Position numbers and translations under genes: made by a program
Part shown: positions 1 to 6,425 of the stretch, piece after piece
How positions within the stretch are numbered: the first letter of the stretch is position 1
Layout: every line of letters begins with the position of its first letter
The notes under the pieces: model-generated
Seen by the model: the letters and a program-made list of their open reading frames with translations, nothing else
Told to the model about the DNA's origin: nothing
Databases searched by the model: none
Source of the DNA: Micrococcaceae bacterium UBA4005
GTDB taxonomy: Bacteria > Actinomycetota > Actinomycetes > Actinomycetales > Micrococcaceae
Assembly: GCA_002384315.1 (NCBI GenBank)
Contig: DGBL01000056.1
Coordinates: 4,720-15,821 of the forward strand
Direction of reading: 5' to 3'
DNA length: 11,102 nucleotides

Positions 1-22
1 ACTCCCAGGACCGGTGGTACCA

Positions 23-1381
23 GTGACGCCCAACCCCTCCAATGAGGACACCCCCAAAGATCCGCTGGCGGAAATGATCGCCCGGTTGATGGGCGGCGGT
101 GCTGCTGGGTTTGATCCTGCGGAGCTGGCCAAAGCTGCGGGGCTACCATCGGATCCGCAGGCCATGGCAATGATAATGCAGCAAGTGCAATCGATGTTCG
201 CCTCCGCGGGCGACGGGCCAGTGAACTGGACGCTGGCCCGGGACCATGCCCGCCGAGTTGCCGCTACCGACTCCGATCCAGCTCCGTCAGCCGCGGAGCG
301 CCGGGATGTCGACGAGGCGCTTCGACTGGCGGAGCTGTGGCTTGACCCTGTCACGGATTTTGCGCGCACCAACCTCATGGGCCAGGCCTGGTCCCGCGCC
401 GAGTGGGTTGAAGCGAGCATGGAAACGTGGCGCCTGCTGACCGAGCCGGTCGCAACGAGCATTGCGACGGCCCTGTCCGCGGCGATTGCGCAGCAGCTCC
501 CCGAGGAAATGAAAACGATGATGGGCGGGGCATCGTCCATGCTGCAGAACATGGGTGGAGCGATGTTCGGCATGCAGTTGGGCCAGGCAGTCGGCGCACT
601 CTCCAAGGAAGTTCTCGGCTCAACCGATATCGGGATTCCCCTCGCACAGGGAAAAATGGCGTTGCTGCCAGCGAATGTCGCCGCGTTCGGCGCGGGACTG
701 GATATCGCTCCACAAGAGATCATGCTCATGCTCGCTGTGCGGGAAGCAGCACATGTGCGCCTGTTCACCCATGTGCCGTGGCTGGCAGGTCACCTGCTCG
801 GCGCGATCGAACGTTACGCGCGTGGAATACACATCGATATGTCCAAAATTGAGGATGCGGCCCGGGAGGTGGACCCAACCAACCCCGAGTCCGTGCAAGC
901 GGCGCTCTCGCAGGGAGTCTTCATGCCCGAGCGTACGCCGGACCAGGATTCGGCCCTTGCGCGGATGGAGACCACACTTGCCCTCGTGGAGGGCTGGGTG
1001 GATGAACTGACGGCCGCCGCGACGGCGAACCTGCCGTCGTCGGATGCGTTGCGCGAGACGGTGCGTCGCCGCCGTGCTTCCGGAGGTCCGGCCGAACATG
1101 CTTTCGCCTCGCTGGTGGGTCTGGAGCTCCGCCCGCGGCGCCTGCGTGAGGCGGCGGCGCTGTGGGCGCAGCTGGGTGCCGAACGTGGAATCGCTGGCCG
1201 GGATGCCATCTGGGCGCACCCCGACTTACTGCCGTCTGCGGAGGATCTCGACGACCCCGCCGGCTTCTCCGGGCGCCGCAGGTTGCTCGAGTCGACTGAT
1301 TCTGATGTCGATGCCGCCCTCGAGAAACTCCTCTCCGGTGGTTTCGACGAGGATCCCGACGATCCACAGGAACGCCCTTAG
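23..1381 (+). CDS. DUF2342/zincin_2-type putative zinc metalloprotease
   Basis: This is a predicted cytoplasmic protein of about 452 residues in the actinobacterial DUF2342 (zincin_2) family, often annotated as zinc-dependent metalloprotease or putative hydrolase; its substrate is unknown. The family call rests on the Met-rich helical segment (about 160-190), the block REAAHVRLFTHVPWL (from about 240), a later VEGWVDEL, LELRPRRLREAAALW, and the C-terminal RDAIWAHPDLLPSAEDLDDP stretch. The expected HExxH reads R-E-A-A-H here, so the first zinc-ligand His is absent and proteolytic activity is uncertain. No signal peptide or membrane segment is visible. I chose the GTG at 23 because GGTGG lies 5 nt upstream; GTG at 14 is possible, and the frame stays open to the window edge, so a start outside the window cannot be excluded. 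The gene converges on the nudC-uvrD2-metalloprotease operon, 58 nt away. Rv3195 in mycobacteria is the positional counterpart. Confidence 0.85.
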   Translation: MTPNPSNEDTPKDPLAEMIARLMGGGAAGFDPAELAKAAGLPSDPQAMAMIMQQVQSMFASAGDGPVNWTLARDHARRVAATDSDPAPSAAERRDVDEALRLAELWLDPVTDFARTNLMGQAWSRAEWVEASMETWRLLTEPVATSIATALSAAIAQQLPEEMKTMMGGASSMLQNMGGAMFGMQLGQAVGALSKEVLGSTDIGIPLAQGKMALLPANVAAFGAGLDIAPQEIMLMLAVREAAHVRLFTHVPWLAGHLLGAIERYARGIHIDMSKIEDAAREVDPTNPESVQAALSQGVFMPERTPDQDSALARMETTLALVEGWVDELTAAATANLPSSDALRETVRRRRASGGPAEHAFASLVGLELRPRRLREAAALWAQLGAERGIAGRDAIWAHPDLLPSAEDLDDPAGFSGRRRLLESTDSDVDAALEKLLSGGFDEDPDDPQERP

Positions 1382-1390
1382 CATCCAGCA

Positions 1391-1408
1391 CCGCTGCCCA
1401 GGCAGCGG
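1391..1408. terminator. GC-rich hairpin between convergent genes
   Basis: A perfect inverted repeat, CCGCTGCC and GGCAGCGG around a CA centre, folds realistically as a 7-bp stem with a CCAG loop. It lies in the 58-nt gap between the stop codons of two convergent genes, so it could terminate transcription in both directions. There is no T-run on either side, so it is not a textbook intrinsic terminator. U-tract-poor hairpins are common in GC-rich actinobacteria. The terminator role is inference. Confidence 0.4.
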
Positions 1409-1439
1409 GGGTCAGCGGCCGGCAGCCCGGGCACTGGCG

Positions 1440-1970
1440 TTACCGACCGGAAAGGCCGCGGTCTGCGGCGAAGGATGCCCCGGCAAGATAGGCCTTCGCG
1501 GTTGCCGTGTGGGGGTAGGACTCCAACAGCCGCCAGAATGCGGGGCTGTGCGACGACTCGATCAGATGCGCCATTTCGTGCAGGATCACGTAGTCGACAA
1601 CCCACTCGGGCATGCCCTGCAATTTATGCGAGAGCCTGATCGATCGCCGCGCGGGCGTCGCCGAACCCCACCGCGAGTTTTGGTTGGTCACCCACTCGAT
1701 AGTGCACGGCAGGCCGTCACCATCAAGGTAGGTGCGAGCCAGCGCGAGCGCCCGCTCGTGGAGGCCGGCGCTGCCTCCACCGTGCTCTGCGGACGTTCCT
1801 ATGCCGAATTTGGACTCCAGTTTCGCGACCATCCGCGCCACCCACTTCCGCTCCTGGGCGACGGTGAAATGCGCAGGAATGGAGACGACTATCGAACCAT
1901 CGCGGATGTCAGCGCTGACCGTCCGCTTGCGGCGCGCCGACCGCAGCACAACCACTGGCGGGCCAGCCAT
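1440..1970 (-). CDS. YgjP-like (DUF45) M48-family metallopeptidase
   Basis: This is a small soluble protein of 176 residues with the YgjP/DUF45 fold, placed in the M48 or WLM-like zinc peptidases. The zinc site is intact: HEMAH at 131-135 gives two His ligands and the catalytic Glu, and HSPAFW places a third His at 141. The family block NQNSRWGS (96-103) and the segment RRSIRLSHKLQGMPEWVVDYVI just before the HExxH are typical. Substrates are not established for the family. I chose the ATG at 1970 because it begins one base after the uvrD2 stop (TGAGATG) and has GGAG 10 nt upstream. A longer in-frame start at 2012 would run 14 codons into uvrD2 without need. The one-base spacing implies translational coupling to uvrD2 and expression as the last gene of the nudC-uvrD2 operon. 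There is no signal peptide. Confidence 0.88.
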   Translation of the reverse strand: MAGPPVVVLRSARRKRTVSADIRDGSIVVSIPAHFTVAQERKWVARMVAKLESKFGIGTSAEHGGGSAGLHERALALARTYLDGDGLPCTIEWVTNQNSRWGSATPARRSIRLSHKLQGMPEWVVDYVILHEMAHLIESSHSPAFWRLLESYPHTATAKAYLAGASFAADRGLSGR

Positions 1971-1971
1971 C

Positions 1972-4077
1972 TCAGGGGTTCTCCGCAAGGATTTCCAGTA
2001 CGGAAGCGCCATAACGCTCCAGCTTCGCCGAACCTATGCCGGCAAGCTCGCCGAGTTCTTCCAGATTCCCCGGACGCGCCTCCGCGATCGCAATCAAGGT
2101 CGCATCGGTGAACACGACGAAGGCTGGAACCTCCTTCTCGCGGGCCTCTTCCAGCCGCCAGCTCCGCAACGCCTCAAACGTTTGCTCGCCGTAGGTTGGC
2201 GGGCACTGGGAGCAGCGCCCAATTTTTCGTTCGGCCCCCGTCGACAGTGGCTTCCCGCAGGAACGGCACACCGACGGCGCCACAATCTTTTTAGCCTTTT
2301 TCGCGCGTGGCTGACGAAATACTGTCCCGTCAGCCGTCGCGGGCCGGAGCGGGTCAAGGAATCGGGAGGGCTTCCGCGTAGCACGTCCGCCAGGCGAGCG
2401 CGACGTGGACCAGGACAATGAGAGGTGGACCCGCGCGCGGGTAATGCCCACATAGAGCAGGCGCCGTTCTTCATCCACGCCTTCCTGCGTGTCTGCGAAG
2501 GAAATCGGCATGAGCCCTTCGCTCAAACCAACGAGGAAAACCGCATCCCATTCGAGTCCCTTGGCTGAGTGCAGCGATGCGAGGGTGACTCCCTGCACTG
2601 TTGGCGCATGCTGGGCGCCGGCGCGTTCCTCGAGTTCCGCAACAAAACCCTGGAGTGTCAGGCCGCCCTCCCGGCTCAGCGCCAGCTCGTCCGCCAGGCC
2701 CACCAGCGCCGCCAGAGACTCCCATTTTTCCCGGACTGCACCGGAACTCTGCGGCGCAGCCGCCGTATATCCCAGTGAGGCGAGGATGTCACGCACCTGC
2801 TGGGGGACGTCGTCGTCCCCGGCGGTCCGCGAGGCTGCGCGGAGCTGCAACAACGCATCCCGCACTTCCCTGCGAGCGAAGAACCGCTCGCCGCCGCGGA
2901 GCTGATAACCGATACCCGCGCTGGCCAGAGCCTGCTCGTACGCCTGGGATTGCCCGTTGGTCCGGTACAGGATAGCGATTTCGCTGGCCTGCACCCCCGC
3001 TTCCCGGAGTTCCAGAATGCTGCGCGCAACCTGGGCTGCTTCCGCTTCGTCATCGGAACACTCGGTGAACCGGGGCTCGGGTCCAACTGGTCGCTGCGCG
3101 ATGAGCTCCAGCGGTGTGGACCAACTCGCTGCGGCCTCGGCGGCAGACGCCTGCCGGGTACGAGCGGCCAGCAACGAATTTGCCAACCGGACTACCTGAG
3201 GCGTCGAACGGTAGTCCCGCACCAGCTTGACCACCTGGGCTCCAGAATAGCGGGAGGGGAAGTCGAGCAGATGCCGGGACGTCGCACCGGTGAAGGAGTA
3301 GATGGTCTGGCTCGCATCGCCCACCACGCAGAGTTCCTTCCGGTCGCCGAGCCAGAGGTCGAGGAGCCGCTGCTGCAGCGGGGAGACGTCCTGATACTCG
3401 TCGACCACGAAGTTACGGTACTGGTTCCGCACTGCTGCCGCGATCTTCGCATCCTCCTGGAGTATTCCGACGGTGATCAGCAGAACGTCTTCGAAATCGA
3501 TCACGTTTCGGTCCAGTTTCAGGTCCTCGTAGGCCTGGAACACCCGGGTTACGGTCGTCAGGTCCATTCCGGCTGGTTCGATCCTGCCAACCGCCGCAAC
3601 CCCGTAGCTTTCAGGTGTCAGCATCGACACTTTCGCCCACTCGATTTCAGCCGCGACATCACGGATGGTCGCCCGATCCGTGGAGAGCCTCAGCCGCCGT
3701 GCGGCCTCGGCGATGAGCTGCGCCTTGTGATCGACCAGGGCGGGCAGCGCTCCGCCGACGCTCTGCGGCCAGAAATACTGAAGTTGCCTCAGGGCTGCGG
3801 CGTGAAACGTGCGCGCCTGAACACCGCCAGCGCCGAGATCACGCAACCTCGTCCGCATTTCAGCGGCAGCGCGGGCCGTGAAAGTAACTGCCAGGACTTG
3901 CTGCGGTTTATACACCCCCGAATGGACGCCATACGCGATCCGGTGGGTGATGGCACGGGTTTTTCCGGTGCCGGCGCCAGCCAGTACGCACAGCGGCCCG
4001 GTCAGGGTCGAAGCGACCGTGCGCTGTTCGTCGTCCAGGCCCGCCAGAATCCGCTCTTCGATTGATTGATCCGTCAC
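1972..4077 (-). CDS. uvrD2: ATP-dependent DNA helicase UvrD2
   Basis: This is an SF1A 3'-5' DNA helicase/translocase of 701 residues, matching the length of mycobacterial UvrD2. Visible motifs in order are Walker A AGAGTGKT (33-40), motif Ia VTFTARAAAEM (about 64-74), motif II VVDEYQD (224-230), motif III GDASQTIYSFTGA (253-265), motif V HSAKGLEWDAV (503-513) and motif VI ERRLLYVGITRAR (537-549). The C-terminus carries the UvrD2 hallmark: a tetracysteine module with Cys at 604, 607, 622 and 625 (C-x2-C-x14-C-x2-C), then an HRDC domain (about 631-701, with ELGELAGIGSAKLERYG). In mycobacteria this module is needed for unwinding and the HRDC is dispensable; that is family knowledge, not shown here. 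The GTG start overlaps the nudC stop by one base (TAGTG) and has GGAGGAG 8 nt upstream, so translation is probably coupled. All helicase motifs look intact. Confidence 0.97.
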   Translation of the reverse strand: MTDQSIEERILAGLDDEQRTVASTLTGPLCVLAGAGTGKTRAITHRIAYGVHSGVYKPQQVLAVTFTARAAAEMRTRLRDLGAGGVQARTFHAAALRQLQYFWPQSVGGALPALVDHKAQLIAEAARRLRLSTDRATIRDVAAEIEWAKVSMLTPESYGVAAVGRIEPAGMDLTTVTRVFQAYEDLKLDRNVIDFEDVLLITVGILQEDAKIAAAVRNQYRNFVVDEYQDVSPLQQRLLDLWLGDRKELCVVGDASQTIYSFTGATSRHLLDFPSRYSGAQVVKLVRDYRSTPQVVRLANSLLAARTRQASAAEAAASWSTPLELIAQRPVGPEPRFTECSDDEAEAAQVARSILELREAGVQASEIAILYRTNGQSQAYEQALASAGIGYQLRGGERFFARREVRDALLQLRAASRTAGDDDVPQQVRDILASLGYTAAAPQSSGAVREKWESLAALVGLADELALSREGGLTLQGFVAELEERAGAQHAPTVQGVTLASLHSAKGLEWDAVFLVGLSEGLMPISFADTQEGVDEERRLLYVGITRARVHLSLSWSTSRSPGGRATRKPSRFLDPLRPATADGTVFRQPRAKKAKKIVAPSVCRSCGKPLSTGAERKIGRCSQCPPTYGEQTFEALRSWRLEEAREKEVPAFVVFTDATLIAIAEARPGNLEELGELAGIGSAKLERYGASVLEILAENP

Positions 4078-5063
4078 TAGGGGCGCTCCTCCGCCGGTTC
4101 CTCGTCCAGCGGTCCGCCGAACCAGCGCTCGATCATCGCCCGCGCGATGGACGCCTTCCCAGCGACCGTGATAGCTCCGCTCCGAACCGCCTCGAACAAT
4201 TCACGGCGCGTAAACCAGCGCAGATCGGTGATTTCCACGCCGTCCGGTGTGAGTGTTGTCTGCGTTGCGACGGCGGAAAATCCGAGCATGAGGGATGCGG
4301 GGAAGGGCCAGGGCTGGGAACCAAGATAATGCGGTGAGTGCACTTCCAGCCCCGATTCTTCAAAAATTTCCCTGACCACTGCCGCTTCAAGAGACTCACC
4401 GGGCTCCACAAAGCCTGCGAGGGTGGAAAACCTGTGCGCTGGCCAGCTCGCCGCTGATCCAAGCAGGAGCCGGTCGTCGGCGTCGAGCACCGCTACGATA
4501 ACTGCGGGATCGGTTCGCGGATAGTGGAGCGAGTCGTCAGATGGACAGCGGCGCACCCACCCGCCCGCCTCCGGGCGCGTGCCTTCGCCGCAACGCGGGC
4601 AGTGGGTATGACTGGCGTGCCAGTTGGATATAGCCGCCGCCTGAGCGAACAATCCGGTGTCTGTAATGTTCAGGACCGTCGCCGCCTCACGCAGCGTCAT
4701 CCAGTCCCCTTGCGGTGCGAGAGCTTCATCAGGCTCCGGGCAGGTGGCGAGCACCACGTGACTGGTCCCGGACCCGTGCGCACCCCCGCCGCGCGGCGCG
4801 GTCACCGGAATACTTCCGAGATAGATCGGCATCGCCGGACACTGAACCTCCGCCGCTGGTTGGAAGACCAGGCCACTGCCACGTACAGGCATTCGGCCAG
4901 CGGCGACGCTGAGGACGAGGGTATTCGGATCCGCCCACAGGCGTTCGAACAGCCCGTGCTCGAGTCGCAGGTCGCCGCCGCGGTCCACCGACGAACCAGC
5001 CAGTGGCAGGGAGCCCAAAGGTGGCAGCGACATCGAAGACAGCGGGCTCAGAGGATCCATCAT
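4077..5063 (-). CDS. nudC: NAD(H) pyrophosphatase / NAD-cap hydrolase NudC
   Basis: This Nudix hydrolase of 328 residues cleaves NADH to NMNH and AMP; characterised NudC enzymes also remove NAD caps from RNA 5' ends. Domains: an N-terminal NudC-type region containing the segment LAGSSVDRGGDLR, a zinc-binding segment CPRC...C (Cys 155, 158, 173), then the Nudix domain with the full box GFVEPGESLEAAVVREIFEESG (217-238, fitting Gx5Ex7REUxEExGU). The NADH-specific signature SQPWPFPAS (249-257) follows, which separates NudC from other Nudix enzymes. Only three of the four zinc-ligand cysteines seen in the E. coli enzyme are present; the fourth position falls in PSDDSLHYPRTDP, where His180 might substitute. 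I chose the first of two tandem ATGs (5063 and 5060) because a -10-like TACCTT ends 6 nt upstream and there is no Shine-Dalgarno sequence, suggesting leaderless expression. It is first in an operon with uvrD2 and the YgjP-like protease. Confidence 0.95.
   Translation of the reverse strand: MMDPLSPLSSMSLPPLGSLPLAGSSVDRGGDLRLEHGLFERLWADPNTLVLSVAAGRMPVRGSGLVFQPAAEVQCPAMPIYLGSIPVTAPRGGGAHGSGTSHVVLATCPEPDEALAPQGDWMTLREAATVLNITDTGLFAQAAAISNWHASHTHCPRCGEGTRPEAGGWVRRCPSDDSLHYPRTDPAVIVAVLDADDRLLLGSAASWPAHRFSTLAGFVEPGESLEAAVVREIFEESGLEVHSPHYLGSQPWPFPASLMLGFSAVATQTTLTPDGVEITDLRWFTRRELFEAVRSGAITVAGKASIARAMIERWFGGPLDEEPAEERP
4086..4092 (-). promoter_or_regulatory. Strong Shine-Dalgarno of uvrD2
   Basis: GGAGGAG lies inside the nudC 3' end, 8 nt before the uvrD2 GTG. 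It is the strongest ribosome-binding site in the window. It fixes the GTG at 4077 as the start despite the one-base overlap with the nudC stop. Confidence 0.8.
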
Positions 5064-5075
5064 TGTTCTAAGGTA
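5063..5075 (-). promoter_or_regulatory. Putative leaderless promoter of the nudC operon
   Basis: Reading the minus strand, a TANNNT-type -10 element, TACCTT (5075-5070), is followed by six bases and then the nudC ATG at 5063. Transcription would therefore start at or within a base or two of the start codon. No ribosome-binding site precedes the ATG, which fits leaderless translation as is common in actinobacteria. No convincing -35 hexamer is visible at the usual distance. This is inference from sequence only. Confidence 0.5.
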
Positions 5076-5106
5076 CTGACTGAGAGCCCCAGTTGGATAT
5101 TTGGGC

Positions 5107-5121
5107 TGTCCATGGTGGACA
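5107..5121. promoter_or_regulatory. Perfect inverted repeat, possible operator
   Basis: TGTCCA-TGG-TGGACA is a perfect 6-bp inverted repeat with a 3-bp spacer, placed between the two divergent promoters. It sits about 44 to 58 bases upstream of the inferred nudC transcription start and about 83 to 97 upstream of the inferred phosphotransferase start, which are plausible regulator-binding positions. A chance 15-bp palindrome is also possible. No known operator consensus is recognised. Confidence 0.3.
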
Positions 5122-5190
5122 ACGACGCCGCGCCAGGATCCATCTGACGACTCGCCGTTGCCGGTCAAGGGTACTCCCCCCCTCTGCGCC

Positions 5191-5204
5191 TACCGTTAAG
5201 CCTG
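5191..5204 (+). promoter_or_regulatory. Putative leaderless promoter of the phosphotransferase gene
   Basis: A -10-like TACCGT (5191-5196) is followed by seven bases and the GTG start at 5204. As for nudC on the other strand, there is no Shine-Dalgarno sequence and the predicted transcription start coincides with the start codon. A clear -35 element is not seen; TTGCCG at 5158-5163 is too far away (27-nt spacer). This is inference. Confidence 0.45.
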
Positions 5205-6367
5205 TGAAACGCAACCCCCTGGAACTAGCTGCCATCGCCAGCGCTGCGGTGCCTGGGCTGTCTCCCACGGGAGCTACCAGCGCGCCTGACGACAGCGCGG
5301 ATTTCGATGCGGCGCTCCTCGTGGACAGCGCCGGCAAGCAGTGGAGGGTCCGTTCCCCCAAGCACCCTGAGGCGAGCATGCGACTGGAAACGGAGCTGCA
5401 GGCCCTGCGCGCCTTCAGCCCCGGCATCAGGGCCGAGCTTCCATTCCATGTCCCCCATATTGCCGGAAGCGTCCGTCGCGGAGATTTGAGCACGTTCGTT
5501 TATTCGCACCTTGAGGGTTCGACCTGGGACTTGGAGTCCCTGTGCGCGGGTGGGCGCCGGATGGCCAGCGAACTTGGACGGGCTTTGGCGGCGATTCACG
5601 AGTTGCCTCCAACTCTGGTTCACCGGGCAGACCTTCCAAGCTACGAGGCCAACGAATTCCGCCAGCGCAAACTCAACGAGCTCGATCAGGCTGCCACCTC
5701 CGGGCACATCCCCTCGACCCTGCTTCGGCGCTGGGAACACGCTCTGGAGGATGTCACGCTGTGGAAATTCAGCCCGACTGTAGTGCATGGAGACCTACAT
5801 GAGGACAATCTGCTGATTTCCGGCGGACGGGTCAGCGCAGTCACTGGCTGGACTGACCTGCGCATCGGGGACCCCGCGGACGACTTCGCCTGGCTTGCCG
5901 CCGCCGAGGACCCGGATTTTGCGGACGCAGTCTATGCCGCTTACGCCGCCACGCGCACCACTCCAGTCGACCCGCATCTGGCCCGGCGCGCGAGCCTCGC
6001 GGCCGAGTTCGCACTGGCCCAATGGATGGTGCGGGGCCTGGCCGTCAACGACACCGGCATGATTGCCGAGGCCGAAGATATGATGGCCACGCTGGTGGAG
6101 GACATCCACGCATCGGAACAGGCCCATGCTGAGGAAGCCAAGCGAGAGTGGGCTGAACGCAACAATCGTGCCGACTCCGACACTGTTCGTGACAACCGCG
6201 CTGACACCGATAGCAACAACGACGACGACAGCGACGACGGCGCTAACGATGATAGTAGTGCGGACACCCTCTCAACCGTGACGCCGATCCGTCCCGGGAC
6301 CGGAGAGCCCCCCTCCGGCGAGGGCACCGCGACCTCAGCGCTACCCGTTATTTCCACCGGGCGCTAG
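5204..6367 (+). CDS. APH-fold phosphotransferase-like protein with acidic tail
   Basis: This 387-residue protein has the aminoglycoside/macrolide phosphotransferase (APH, kinase-like) fold. The N-lobe includes WRVRSPKHPEASMRLETEL (about 47-65, a likely nucleotide-binding Lys/Arg plus helix-C Glu region). The catalytic loop HGDLHEDN (195-202) supplies the presumed base Asp and the Asn metal ligand. The usual I/V-D-W metal-binding segment after it reads V-T-G-W (213-216), so the expected Asp is Gly, followed by GDPADDFAW (222-230). Catalysis is therefore uncertain and the substrate is unknown; an antibiotic-resistance role should not be assumed. From about 305 the protein changes to a charged helix and then an Asp/Asn/Ser-rich tail with no fold. 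The GTG start fits a leaderless promoter; an ATG at 5093 would overlap the nudC promoter. It is a single gene, divergent from nudC and convergent with adnB (58-nt gap, no clear terminator seen). Confidence 0.82.
   Translation: MKRNPLELAAIASAAVPGLSPTGATSAPDDSADFDAALLVDSAGKQWRVRSPKHPEASMRLETELQALRAFSPGIRAELPFHVPHIAGSVRRGDLSTFVYSHLEGSTWDLESLCAGGRRMASELGRALAAIHELPPTLVHRADLPSYEANEFRQRKLNELDQAATSGHIPSTLLRRWEHALEDVTLWKFSPTVVHGDLHEDNLLISGGRVSAVTGWTDLRIGDPADDFAWLAAAEDPDFADAVYAAYAATRTTPVDPHLARRASLAAEFALAQWMVRGLAVNDTGMIAEAEDMMATLVEDIHASEQAHAEEAKREWAERNNRADSDTVRDNRADTDSNNDDDSDDGANDDSSADTLSTVTPIRPGTGEPPSGEGTATSALPVISTGR
6161..6262 (+). repeat. Low-complexity Asp/Asn/Ser-coding tract with NRADxD repeat
   Basis: This part of the phosphotransferase gene encodes residues 320-353. 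It contains two imperfect copies of the heptad (N/D)NRAD(S/T)D at 320-326 and 330-336, followed by a run dominated by Asp, Asn and Ser built largely from GAC, AAC, GAT and AGC codons. The composition differs sharply from the folded domain before it. It probably encodes a disordered acidic tail and may vary in length between strains. Confidence 0.7.
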
Positions 6368-6425
6368 GCCGCACCGGAGCATACTTCCCCCGCCCCACAT
6401 AGAGCTGGCCTCCAGAAGGTCAACC

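Noticed and set aside
620..1391. Minus-strand open frames (620-1219, 814-1209, 921-1391) antisense to the DUF2342 gene
   Set aside because: Their Arg/Pro-rich composition is typical of shadow frames, and the sense frame carries conserved family blocks.
1044..2111. 355-residue plus-strand open frame spanning the convergent gene junction
   Set aside because: It overlaps the end of the DUF2342 gene and all of the YgjP-like gene, both of which have clear family motifs.
2950..4065. 371-residue plus-strand open frame inside uvrD2
   Set aside because: It is entirely antisense to helicase motifs, with no recognisable domain. Long antisense frames are expected in GC-rich DNA.
5064..5168. Upstream extension of nudC to a start at 5168
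   Set aside because: The extra 35 residues lack family similarity and would cross the inverted repeat and the -10 element adjacent to the ATG at 5063.
5093..5203. Upstream extension of the phosphotransferase gene to an ATG at 5093
   Set aside because: The added 37 residues are Arg-rich with no fold and would overlap the opposite promoter; GTG at 5204 fits better.
6368..6425. Terminator between the phosphotransferase gene and adnB
   Set aside because: Only a loose 6-bp GAGCTG/CAGCTC pair with a 21-base loop is present. It includes the adnB stop region and has no T-run, so I do not call it.
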